Positions 45,961-54,150 of a stretch of 64,000 nucleotides of DNA are shown one piece after another. The first letter of the stretch is position 1, and every line of letters starts with the position of its first letter. The notes under the pieces were generated by a model. That model was not told the DNA's origin. It made no database searches and saw only the letters and a program-made list of their open reading frames with translations. The stretch spans positions 248,001-312,000 of the forward strand of contig NZ_LNQS01000010.1 in assembly GCF_001513785.1 (NCBI RefSeq), read 5' to 3'. This stretch comes from Rheinheimera sp. EpRS3 (GTDB taxonomy: Bacteria; Pseudomonadota; Gammaproteobacteria; Enterobacterales; Alteromonadaceae). The translations under genes were made by a program, and so were the position numbers.

Positions 45961-47100
45961 ATGACAACCGCTTTAGTGAAAAAACGTATAGACACTATTG
46001 ATATGATGCGCGGCCTGGTGATCCTGCTAATGCTGCTGGATCATGTACGCGAGCGTTTTTATTATCATGTGCAAGTATCCGATCCGATGGATATTAGCAT
46101 TACCGAGCCGGGGCTGTTTTTCAGCCGCTTTGCCGCGCATTTTTGCGCGCCGGTGTTTGTGTTTTTAACCGGTTTATCGGCCTGGCTATATGCGCACCCG
46201 GTGCAAAGCGCACCGCGCTCTGCCCGTGGTTTTTTATTTAAACGCGGCCTGTTTTTAATAGCACTGGAAGTCACCGTAATTACCGTGTCGTGGATGGGCA
46301 GTTATCATACTGTCTGGCTGCAGGTAATTTGGGCCATTGGCGTAAGTATGCTGGCCCTGGCTGCTATGCTGGCACTGCCGTATCGCGTATTGGCGGTGCT
46401 GGGGTTGTTAATTGTGTTTGGTCATAATGCGCTAACGCCAATTAACTTTATGCCCGGCGAGTGGGGTTATAATCTGTGGACTATCTTGCATGACCGCAAC
46501 TACCTGCTGCAAAGCGAAGGGCTGAATATCAGGGCCAGCTACCCGGTACTGCCATGGATTGGTGTAATTCTGCTTGGCTATGTCGCTGGGCCTTTATATG
46601 CCATGGCAGCCACAACAAGGCGGCGCTGGCTGCTACGCCTTGGCGCGACCTGTTTACTGCTGCTGGTGTTGCTGCGTGGCTTTAATATCTATGGCGAAAC
46701 CCTGCCCTGGCAACTGCAGGCGTCAGCGTCAGAAAGCCTGATGGCAATATTAAACTTTACCAAGTATCCGCCTTCGCTGCATTTTTTACTGGTAACCCTG
46801 GGGCTGATGTTTTTGCTGCTGGCGCAAATGGAGCGCTGGCAAAATAAGGCAGCACAGGTGCTGGTAACCTTTGGTTCAGTACCCATGTTCTTCTATATTC
46901 TGCATTTATACGTGCTGCTGGCGCTGTACAGTATCTGTATGGCACTGTTTGGCCCAAATCAGGGCGCGCTGTTTGGCGTAAACCAGTTAAGTCTAATCTG
47001 GCTGATTAGCATAGTGCTGGCTGTGTTGCTGTACTGGCCCACCAAATGGTTCAGCCAATACAAGCACAGCAGTAAAAAGGCCTGGCTGCGTTACTTGTAA
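45961..47100 (+). CDS. DUF1624 / heparan-alpha-glucosaminide N-acetyltransferase-like membrane protein
   Basis: The 379-residue inner-membrane protein has about ten helices. The RIDTIDMMRGLVILLMLLDHVRERFYYH start, with Arg, Asp and His in the first helix, is typical of the DUF1624/HGSNAT-like acyltransferase family (YeiB-related). The catalytic His is probably in LDHVR. The substrate is unknown. It follows the TonB receptor by 10 bases with a GGTGA site and is probably under the same promoter, which would make it a zinc-responsive gene; why an acyltransferase would be coupled to metal uptake is not clear. It is convergent with the DUF2235 gene. Confidence 0.82.
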   Translation: MTTALVKKRIDTIDMMRGLVILLMLLDHVRERFYYHVQVSDPMDISITEPGLFFSRFAAHFCAPVFVFLTGLSAWLYAHPVQSAPRSARGFLFKRGLFLIALEVTVITVSWMGSYHTVWLQVIWAIGVSMLALAAMLALPYRVLAVLGLLIVFGHNALTPINFMPGEWGYNLWTILHDRNYLLQSEGLNIRASYPVLPWIGVILLGYVAGPLYAMAATTRRRWLLRLGATCLLLLVLLRGFNIYGETLPWQLQASASESLMAILNFTKYPPSLHFLLVTLGLMFLLLAQMERWQNKAAQVLVTFGSVPMFFYILHLYVLLALYSICMALFGPNQGALFGVNQLSLIWLISIVLAVLLYWPTKWFSQYKHSSKKAWLRYL

Positions 47101-47124
47101 CATCCGTTAAGGTAACCACTGGCC

Positions 47125-48381
47125 TCAGGCAACAAATTGCAGGCCATACTGGTTGCCTTTTTTCCATACACATTGCGCAATGCTGCTGCCAAAGCGTTCG
47201 CTTTCAATGCTTACGCTGTCGCCTTTTTTCAGCTCACCATTGTACTGAATACGCGCGCCGCCGCCCTGGCTGAAATCCAACAACTGGCAATGGGCGGCAA
47301 ACTCTTTTAACGTTAGCTGGGCCAGAGGGGTATCGGTGGCCATATAGCGGATTTGCCTGCGCCGGTCGGCCAGTTTGTCTGCAGTTGGAAAATCGGGGTT
47401 TTGTGGCCGGTATTTACCGCCCGCTATACGCTGATACACGCTATCATGAATACTGACATTAATAGGAGGGTTGGCCGGATCGCCATAAATGTGCCGCACC
47501 GATCCACCGGCTCCCATTTTTTCCAATAATTTGTAACTGTACGAATAAGAGTTATGCACCTGCATGTTTAAGTCGGGCTGACACAGGGTGAGTAAATACT
47601 CGTCATTAAATTCCAGCCCCAGCGCGCAGGCTTTAATCAGCATCCATTGCAGTGGAATATCAGACAAGCCACACTCTTCATAACCACCACCAATATCAGA
47701 ATGCACGCCGGCAAACCAGCATTGCTCCACGTACTGATCATCTTTTAAGCTGCCGGTCCATAAATCAGGTTGAAACGGCGCCCGCCGCTCATCCAGCGCC
47801 AGAGCATGATAGGCATGTTTTACCTGTTCACAAATATGGGTGTTAAAAAAGCCTACCCAGCCGCGGGTGAGTTTCCCCAGAAATGGCGTGGGCGCCCCCA
47901 GCGCACCAACGGTATCAAACACACCTACCATCCGGATTTCCGGCCGGTAATTGTCATAATACTGTGTTTGCGGCCGCTGTTCCGGGTGGGTGCGATAGTA
48001 TTTGTATACTTGCCGCATCTGATCAAGCTGGTCTTTTTCCAGCAGGCCAACGGTGTGTATTAACCCGACAAAAGCTCTGGCGGTATAAGCACCGCGGCTA
48101 AAACCAAAGCAATATATTTCGTCGCCCAGCTCATAGTTGTGTACCAAAAATCGGTAGCAATCGAGTACGTTTTTTTCCAGCCCGCGGCCAAAGGCACCGC
48201 CAATAAATCTGTCTATTCTGCCGCCGGTGCCAACACCCTCATCATAAAACACCACCTGATGTATGCCATCGCTGGCGGTGGGCTTAATACTGCGTACCAG
48301 TTTAGTTACATTGGTGGGAATATCATCGGGCTCATTCCAGGTACCGTCACAACAAATTATTATCCGTTTCGAAGCCGCCAT
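47125..48381 (-). CDS. DUF2235 hydrolase fused to C-terminal PilZ domain
   Basis: This 418-residue protein has two domains. Residues about 5-330 form a DUF2235 (PF09994) alpha/beta-hydrolase domain: IIICCDGTWNEP near the N-terminus, and the nucleophile elbow GFSRG with Ser95, as in Tle1-type phospholipase effectors of type VI secretion. Residues about 339-418 form a PilZ-like domain with RRQIR (Arg341, Arg345; RxxxR) and DFSQGG (Asp369, Ser371, Gly374; DxSxxG), then the typical VSIES, VWKKGNQYGLQF end. Both c-di-GMP contact motifs are intact, so the hydrolase is likely controlled by c-di-GMP. The ATG at 48381 is 7 bases from AGGAG. No type VI genes are adjacent. Confidence 0.87.
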   Translation of the reverse strand: MAASKRIIICCDGTWNEPDDIPTNVTKLVRSIKPTASDGIHQVVFYDEGVGTGGRIDRFIGGAFGRGLEKNVLDCYRFLVHNYELGDEIYCFGFSRGAYTARAFVGLIHTVGLLEKDQLDQMRQVYKYYRTHPEQRPQTQYYDNYRPEIRMVGVFDTVGALGAPTPFLGKLTRGWVGFFNTHICEQVKHAYHALALDERRAPFQPDLWTGSLKDDQYVEQCWFAGVHSDIGGGYEECGLSDIPLQWMLIKACALGLEFNDEYLLTLCQPDLNMQVHNSYSYSYKLLEKMGAGGSVRHIYGDPANPPINVSIHDSVYQRIAGGKYRPQNPDFPTADKLADRRRQIRYMATDTPLAQLTLKEFAAHCQLLDFSQGGGARIQYNGELKKGDSVSIESERFGSSIAQCVWKKGNQYGLQFVA

Positions 48382-48499
48382 CACTGTTCTCCTTATGTCA
48401 GAAAAACGGCATATCTAACTGCGACCTTACTACGATAACTGCGCCGGACTGCGAAAACAGTATAGTTCAAACCTGGTTAAAAAACGTACCAGACACAAT

Positions 48500-49210
48500 T
48501 TACCAGGGTAGCGCTGTGCCATCCCAATTCAGTAGCAAGCCGGTTTTCTCTGCGTTAAGCCCGGCGGCCACGCGTGCCAGCCGCTGTGCAGTCGCAGCCG
48601 GGGTTTGCAATTGCCCCTGCGGTAAATTTTGCTGAAAGGGCTCTGACAATGCGGTGTCTGTGGTGCCAGGGTGAACACTGACAATAGCGGCAGTTTTGTT
48701 TAGCCTGCCCACTTCAATGCTGAAGTTTTTCACCAGCATATTCAGCGCAGCTTTGCTGATACGGTAACTGTACCAGCCGCCAAGAGCGTTATCACTGATA
48801 CTGCCTACTTTAGCGCTAAGTGCCAGCACACGCACATTGGCTTGCTTACTAAGATAGGGGAATAACAGTTTCAGGTATAACGCCGGCACCTGCACATTAG
48901 TTAAAAAACGCTGAGCAAGGATGGCGGTATCCAGCTGGCGAATGGTTTTTTCCGGCATGGCTTTGTCGTCGTGCAATACACCATTACAAATGAAAATGGT
49001 ATCCGGCTGATACAGCAATGCCTGCTTTACCGCCTGTGCACTGTGCTCTTCAGATAACAACGGGTCTTGCAGCCAGTGCAGGCCTGCATTGCCGACACTA
49101 TTATTTTGCCGGCTGATAACACAAACGGTTGCGCCTGCATCCGCGTAATGCCGGGCCAGCGCCAAACCTATACCTTTACTGGCGCCAATAACCAACACAG
49201 ACTGCGTCAT
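48500..49210 (-). CDS. short-chain dehydrogenase/reductase
   Basis: The 236-residue SDR has the Rossmann motif GASKGIGLALA, the NAG-type position replaced by ICNGVL, a Ser in ALSAKVGS and the catalytic YSYRISKAALN (YxxxK). It resembles the C-signal/CsgA-like short SDRs in order and length. NAD(P)-dependent oxidation or reduction of a small substrate is expected. It overlaps the flavoprotein gene by ATGA, so the two act in one operon. Confidence 0.88.
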   Translation of the reverse strand: MTQSVLVIGASKGIGLALARHYADAGATVCVISRQNNSVGNAGLHWLQDPLLSEEHSAQAVKQALLYQPDTIFICNGVLHDDKAMPEKTIRQLDTAILAQRFLTNVQVPALYLKLLFPYLSKQANVRVLALSAKVGSISDNALGGWYSYRISKAALNMLVKNFSIEVGRLNKTAAIVSVHPGTTDTALSEPFQQNLPQGQLQTPAATAQRLARVAAGLNAEKTGLLLNWDGTALPW

Positions 49211-50181
49211 AACACTAACTCCGCTGCCAGTTGTACGCCGCTTAACCAGGCATTTTCTACCCGGCCGCCGTTAAGCCAGTCTCCGGCCAAACCCAGTGCT
49301 AAATCCGGTAAATATACCGCGCCCGACACAGGGTACTGCGGCGCCTGCTGGGCATAACGCCAGCGATGGCATAGGGTTGTTACCGCATTTATTGGCTGCC
49401 CGCTTATCTGCTGTAAGGCTATAACAGCCTGCTCAGCTATCGCTTCAGTGCTGGCTTCAAGATGCTGGGCTGAAAACGCCGGGCTGAAATGCAACAGCCA
49501 GTGCTCTGCGCTGCAACGTCCTGATTTAGAGGCTTGCCGGGCTAGCCAGCTTATGGAATGGTTTTTAACAAAAACAGCGTCATACGGCAGTAACGGTTGC
49601 TCAAGCTGAATATTTACTGCCCAGCATGGCAACAGCGCCGTAGCGGCGAATAGTGTTGTCAGCCGGGCGCTTTGCGGTAGAAAAGGTTGTAATAACTGCC
49701 TGGCTTGCTGCTGTGGTATCGCCAGCACCAGTTGGCTAAAGCTGCCAAGCGCAATACCCTTACTAAACAGTTGCCAGTGGTTACCATCAAATTGCAGTTG
49801 GTCTACCGGGCAGTTGCAATGCAGGCTGATGTTACCCAGCAACTGCACAACCGGTGCCTGCATGGCAGGCTGGCCAATATAACGCGCGGTATTATCAGGT
49901 GAAGGGTGAAGGCCGCTGTCATCAAACACAGCTAAGCGGCCGTTCCAGCGGCTAATAGTGCCCGCTTGCAGCCATTTAGCACACTGCGCCCGAAAAGCCT
50001 CACTGCGGGCGGTAAAATACTGCGCACCTAAATCCAGGTAGCCCTGTTCAGTGCGCTTACTGCTCATGCGCCCACCGGCACTGCGGCCTTTATCAAACAC
50101 GACTACCTGGTGGCCTTGCTGTGTCAGCCGAGCGGCACACGCAGCTCCGGCGATTCCGGCACCAATAATTGCTATTGTCAC
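49207..50181 (-). CDS. renalase-like FAD-dependent amine oxidase family protein
   Basis: This 324-residue flavoprotein has the FAD-binding GAGIAGAACAARLTQQGHQVVVFDKGRSAGGRMSSKR Rossmann start and a C-terminal LALGLAGDWLNGGRVENAWLSG second FAD motif. The family is that of renalase and related NAD(P)-binding oxidoreductases; some oxidise mis-formed NAD(P)H isomers. Initiation is at a GTG at 50181, with AGG nearby. It heads a two-gene unit with the SDR. Substrate is uncertain. Confidence 0.87.
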   Translation of the reverse strand: MTIAIIGAGIAGAACAARLTQQGHQVVVFDKGRSAGGRMSSKRTEQGYLDLGAQYFTARSEAFRAQCAKWLQAGTISRWNGRLAVFDDSGLHPSPDNTARYIGQPAMQAPVVQLLGNISLHCNCPVDQLQFDGNHWQLFSKGIALGSFSQLVLAIPQQQARQLLQPFLPQSARLTTLFAATALLPCWAVNIQLEQPLLPYDAVFVKNHSISWLARQASKSGRCSAEHWLLHFSPAFSAQHLEASTEAIAEQAVIALQQISGQPINAVTTLCHRWRYAQQAPQYPVSGAVYLPDLALGLAGDWLNGGRVENAWLSGVQLAAELVL

Positions 50182-50247
50182 CCTTTACTACCTGTGTTTT
50201 ATTCTGGCATGGCACAGGTTACGGGCAAAAACTATGGCGCGATCAGG

Positions 50248-50724
50248 CTATGGCAGAATTTGTTGCAGCAATTCAGGGGGCAGTTCCCAGCTGCTGGTCA
50301 GCAGTTCACCCTGCCAGGTTTCAATGGTCAGCCAGAGTTTATCCGTGGCGCTAAACTGCTTTGGCGCTATCGCATGCACATGCTGGCCATGGCGGCTGCC
50401 GTGCAAAATGCCTTCATCGCCTTGTTGTAGTTCTTCAATTGGCAGAGGCGCCGGGCCAATATTGACATAACCCTGGCGAATATCGCTGACATCACCCTGG
50501 CCGAACATCAGCATAAAATCTTTTACATACTCATCGTGATGGGCATAAGGTGGTTTGAGGTTCAGTGGCATGGGGGCAATTTCAAATTGTCCTACTTGCT
50601 GTGCCGGCCAGGCGGGCGGAAATTCCGGCGTGAGTGACTGATATAAAAACCAGAATGGCAATACCAGTACCAGGCCATTCAGTTTGTATTTGTGCCGCTG
50701 CCAAACGCTGTTACTACGCGCCAT
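50248..50724 (-). CDS. hypothetical single-pass membrane protein coupled to PepSY gene
   Basis: I do not recognise this 158-residue protein. It has one N-terminal hydrophobic segment (about residues 13-30, LNGLVLVLPFWFLYQSL) followed by a polar extracytoplasmic part with a His-rich stretch (LKPPYAHHDEY and LHGSRHGQHVHAI). The ATG lies inside the end of the PepSY gene (11-base overlap), preceded by GGAGAT, so translation is coupled. With the PepSY protein and the divergent TonB receptor it is probably part of a metal-uptake module, perhaps reduction or release of metal at the inner membrane. The His residues could bind metal; this is speculation from composition. Confidence 0.72.
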   Translation of the reverse strand: MARSNSVWQRHKYKLNGLVLVLPFWFLYQSLTPEFPPAWPAQQVGQFEIAPMPLNLKPPYAHHDEYVKDFMLMFGQGDVSDIRQGYVNIGPAPLPIEELQQGDEGILHGSRHGQHVHAIAPKQFSATDKLWLTIETWQGELLTSSWELPPELLQQILP

Positions 50725-51862
50725 GGTTAATCTCCTGCAATGCTTCGCTGCTACGGCTGGCCCGAACCGCTTTAACGGTGCGGCTGCCCCAAATCATAAA
50801 GCCGGTAATCGACATGCCGGACAAGATCAAACCAAACAGAAACCAGATAGCCTTGGTCCAGATACCGCCAATAGTGCCGTAGTGTAACGGATCAGCAATA
50901 TGCATTACCGTTTGCAACGCCGTCATCGATTCCGGTGATTTCTCGTGGGCAATCTCGCCGGTCCAGGGGTTAATACTCAGGTTATAAGACTGCTCATCGT
51001 AGAAAATATGGTCGCCACCGCCCATCAGCGTATACATGCCGCGGTTATGCTCTGGCAGCATCAGGTAACTGGGGCGAAAATCCGGGAAACGCTGTTGGGT
51101 AATTTGCATCGCATCAGCAAAACTGACCGGTGGTGTGGTATGCTCAGCCGGCATATCGGTTACAGCCACAATAGGCGCATGCGGCTCTATATCAACATCG
51201 GCATGCCACATTACCGCCTGCACCAAATACCACAGGCCGGTAGCACTCATCAGCATTAAAAACCAGATCGACCACACCCCGGCCAACCGGTGTAAATCGG
51301 TCAGTATGGTTTTTCTGCCCTGATTAAAACGGATTTTGGGTTGGATAAAACTGCGCCAGAAGTTTTTGTAGATCACCAGGCCGGTGATCAGCGCGCCCAG
51401 CATCACTATGGCCATTGCCGACACCAAGTAATAACCTACGCTGTAACTGCCCGGCCAAGGAAATAATAACCAGCCATGCAGGCTGCGCATAAAGCCGATA
51501 AAAGTAATACCTTCATTTACTTGCTGAATTTCGCCGCTGTACTGGTTTACATAAGCAATAGCAAACGGCTTATCGTGATCGGTAAACATTACTGCATTAA
51601 CCAGATAAGGTTCAAATACCATTACTGTGCCAACAGCGGCAGTCGGGTAGGCTTGCTGTACCGTTGCTACCAGTTCGGCTACCGGCCTGGCCGCTAAGTT
51701 ATCCGGGTTTGTCGCGCGCGAAGCCGGGTTGGTTAGCCACGTCAGTTCATGGCTGAAAACGGCAATAGTGCCGGTGAGGCAAACAAAGCAGAAAATCAGC
51801 CATATTGGTAATGAAAACCAGCCATGTAATTGAAACCAGAAACGGTTGCTGAGTTTAGCCAT
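50714..51862 (-). CDS. PepSY-associated transmembrane protein (iron-uptake type)
   Basis: The 382-residue inner-membrane protein has four helices (about residues 11-35, 140-165, 190-215 and 345-370) and PepSY-type extracytoplasmic domains. The WFQLHGWFSLPIWLIFCFVCLTGTIAVFSHELTWLTNP start and the DLHRLAGVWSIWFLMLMSATGLWY segment are typical of PepSY_TM (PF03929), members of which help reduce or release siderophore-bound iron (FoxB/FegB type). The conserved His residues in the helices could bind haem. It is divergent from the TonB receptor at 52006, with Fur-box-like sites between. Confidence 0.88.
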   Translation of the reverse strand: MAKLSNRFWFQLHGWFSLPIWLIFCFVCLTGTIAVFSHELTWLTNPASRATNPDNLAARPVAELVATVQQAYPTAAVGTVMVFEPYLVNAVMFTDHDKPFAIAYVNQYSGEIQQVNEGITFIGFMRSLHGWLLFPWPGSYSVGYYLVSAMAIVMLGALITGLVIYKNFWRSFIQPKIRFNQGRKTILTDLHRLAGVWSIWFLMLMSATGLWYLVQAVMWHADVDIEPHAPIVAVTDMPAEHTTPPVSFADAMQITQQRFPDFRPSYLMLPEHNRGMYTLMGGGDHIFYDEQSYNLSINPWTGEIAHEKSPESMTALQTVMHIADPLHYGTIGGIWTKAIWFLFGLILSGMSITGFMIWGSRTVKAVRASRSSEALQEINHGA

Positions 51863-51922
51863 GTGAAAACTGCCTGTGATTACACTGATGTACCTGATTA
51901 ATGCCGACTATATTAATGTTAA

Positions 51923-51966
51923 TAAGAATACTTATCAACCAAGATTACAATTGAGATTAATTATCA
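51923..51966. promoter_or_regulatory. two Fur-box-like sites in divergent PepSY/TonB promoter
   Basis: TGAGATTAATTATCA (51952-51966) and TAAGAATACTTATCA (51923-51937) resemble the 15-base Fur core TGATAATNATTATCA, with the right half ATTATCA or CTTATCA intact. They lie between the divergent genes at 51862 and 52006 in an AT-rich region. Confidence 0.65.
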
Positions 51967-52005
51967 TTTAGAATAAGACCGATTTTCTATTGATAAGGAT
52001 CTGTT

Positions 52006-54111
52006 GTGAACATCAGCCATGCTTTTCGTTTAACCACTCTTTCCGCTGCCGTCTTGCTGGCGCTGGCGACTCCACAGTTACAGGCACAGCAAAGCACGGC
52101 AGAAGCTGACGTCGAAGTGTTGCAGGTGCGCGGCAGCCGGCTGGACAGCGCAGCTACGGCTACAGGCTTGCCGCTGACGCTACGCGAAACACCGCAGTCG
52201 GTATCTATTATTGATGACAGCTTTATCAGTGCGTTTTCGCTGGACAGCGTGGCCGACATTATGGCACTGGCCCCCGGCATTCAGGCGCAGCAGGCAGAAA
52301 CCAACCGTTATTTTTTCCGCGCCCGCGGCAATGCCATTACTAATTTTCAGTTTGACGGCGTGCCGGTGCAATACAGCAGCTTTTTTAATGAAGCGGTGAC
52401 CGACAGCATTTTGTTTGACCGCATTGAACTGGTGCGCGGTGCCAGTGGCTTGTTAAGCGGTGCCGGTGAGCCCTCGGCTGCTATTAACCTTATTCGCAAA
52501 AGGCCCAAGGCTGAACCCGCCGGTTACGCCAGTGTCAAGCTGGGTAGCCGGGACAGCGTGCGGCTGGAAGCCGATCAATCGTTAAATCTTACTGATGATG
52601 GTGCGGTACAGGCGCGCTTTGCCGCTGCCTACGAGCAGTTCGACAGCTATATCGATTTAGCCAAAGAAGACAACCTGCAACTGTATGGTGTAACCACTGC
52701 CGCGCTGGCTAGCAATACCCGCTTAACGGTGGGGGTGGATTACAGCGAACGTAACCCGGAAGGTTCAACCTGGGGCGCTTTACCGCTGTTTTATGCCGAC
52801 GGCAGTGCGGCTAACGATATATCGCGCTCTACCACTACAGCGGCCTCCTGGTCCAGTTGGCAGCGTAAAGGCTTAAACGCTTTTGCCACCCTGGAGCATG
52901 GCTTTACCAATGGCTGGGATCTCCGTTTAGAGCTGGAGCGGCGCCATGACGAAATGGACGGGCATTTGCTGTATTTGTCTGGTTTTCCGGATAAAACCAC
53001 CGGCCTTGGCATGAATGCCTTTCCAATGGTTTACCAGGCCGAACGCGATCAGGATGCCTTGCGCTTATTCGCCTCCGGCCCCTATCAGCTGTTTGGCCGC
53101 GAACATCAGTTAACTGCCGGCCTGCTGTATTCAAAGCAGGATATGAGCGCCAATTCGTTTTATACCAGCGACACACTGGTGGTAGGTAATTTCTGGCAAT
53201 GGGATGGCAGTATTGCCGAGCCGTCTTACCCCACCCAGCCGTTAACCGACAGCGCTGTAGATACACAAAAAGGCTTGTATATTGCCAGCCAGTTTAACCT
53301 GCACGACAAACTGACATTAATTGTTGGTAACCGTTTTAGCAGCTACGACATGGATGCCGCCACAGACTATAAGCACAGCAATATCAATACACCTTATGCC
53401 GGTGTGGTATTCGATGTCACAGAAAAACTATCCTTGTACAGCAGCTATACCGAGATTTTTCAGCCGCAAAATGCGCGTGATGCCAATAACCAGCGGCTGG
53501 ATCCGGTAGAAGGCAGCAACATTGAATTGGGTATTAAAGGGGATTTCCTCAATGATGCAGTTACCGCCAGTATTGCTGTATTTAAGGTAGAAAAAGACAA
53601 CGTTGCCGAACGGGATCCCAACTTTACCGCACCCTTGCCGGATGGCAGCTTCCCAATGCGCGGTGTAAAAGGCACTAACAGTAAGGGTTATGAGCTGGAG
53701 TTAACCGGTAAACCACTGGACACGCTGGATCTGTATTTCAGTTACACCCACAACACATCAGAGCAGGCCGATGGCAGCGCTTTTGCCACCTATCTGCCGG
53801 AAGAGATGCTGCGTTTTAGCGCCATTTACCGCCTGAACGGCAGCCTGGCACCGGTAACCCTGGGTACTAACATTAACTGGCAGAGCAAAATGACCCAGCC
53901 CAATGTAGGCCCTAATGGCGAAACAGCAGAGCAACCGGCCTATACGCTGGTTAACCTGATGGCCAGTTATGACATTAATCAGCAACTGATCGCACGCTTT
54001 AATGTGCGCAACCTGTTTGATAAAAAGTACTACTCCAGCATCGACTTTTATAATCAGGGCTTTTTCGGTGCGCCACGTAGCGTCGAGTTAAGCTTAAGTT
54101 ATAACTGGTAA
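52006..54111 (+). CDS. TonB-dependent siderophore receptor (FhuE/FpvA-type)
   Basis: This 701-residue outer-membrane receptor starts at a GTG (52006) with AAGGAT 6 bases upstream. It has a signal peptide ending LQA, a TonB box-like region EVLQVRGSRLD, plug motifs TLRETPQSVSIIDDSFI and ELVRGASGLLSGAGEPSAAINLIRKRPK, and a barrel ending in SLSYNW. The TPQSVSVI-type motif places it with ferric-coprogen/rhodotorulate/pyoverdine receptors. With the divergent PepSY protein and Fur-like sites it forms an iron-uptake module. The ligand is not determined; there is no siderophore synthesis here, so uptake of siderophores made by others is likely. Confidence 0.92.
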   Translation: MNISHAFRLTTLSAAVLLALATPQLQAQQSTAEADVEVLQVRGSRLDSAATATGLPLTLRETPQSVSIIDDSFISAFSLDSVADIMALAPGIQAQQAETNRYFFRARGNAITNFQFDGVPVQYSSFFNEAVTDSILFDRIELVRGASGLLSGAGEPSAAINLIRKRPKAEPAGYASVKLGSRDSVRLEADQSLNLTDDGAVQARFAAAYEQFDSYIDLAKEDNLQLYGVTTAALASNTRLTVGVDYSERNPEGSTWGALPLFYADGSAANDISRSTTTAASWSSWQRKGLNAFATLEHGFTNGWDLRLELERRHDEMDGHLLYLSGFPDKTTGLGMNAFPMVYQAERDQDALRLFASGPYQLFGREHQLTAGLLYSKQDMSANSFYTSDTLVVGNFWQWDGSIAEPSYPTQPLTDSAVDTQKGLYIASQFNLHDKLTLIVGNRFSSYDMDAATDYKHSNINTPYAGVVFDVTEKLSLYSSYTEIFQPQNARDANNQRLDPVEGSNIELGIKGDFLNDAVTASIAVFKVEKDNVAERDPNFTAPLPDGSFPMRGVKGTNSKGYELELTGKPLDTLDLYFSYTHNTSEQADGSAFATYLPEEMLRFSAIYRLNGSLAPVTLGTNINWQSKMTQPNVGPNGETAEQPAYTLVNLMASYDINQQLIARFNVRNLFDKKYYSSIDFYNQGFFGAPRSVELSLSYNW

Positions 54112-54127
54112 TACTGCGGCCCAGCCG

Positions 54128-54150
54128 TAAGCAGCGCGGTGCGCCGCTTA
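54128..54150. terminator. hairpin between convergent TonB receptor and PepSY genes
   Basis: TAAGCAGCGC pairs with GCGCCGCTTA (one mismatch) around GGT, 16 bases after the receptor stop and reaching into the stop codon of the reverse-strand PepSY gene. T tracts are weak. Confidence 0.45.

Noticed and set aside
47125-48381. Type VI secretion effector locus
   Set aside because: Although the hydrolase domain resembles Tle1 effectors, there are no VgrG, PAAR, chaperone or immunity genes nearby, and the PilZ domain argues for a cytoplasmic role.
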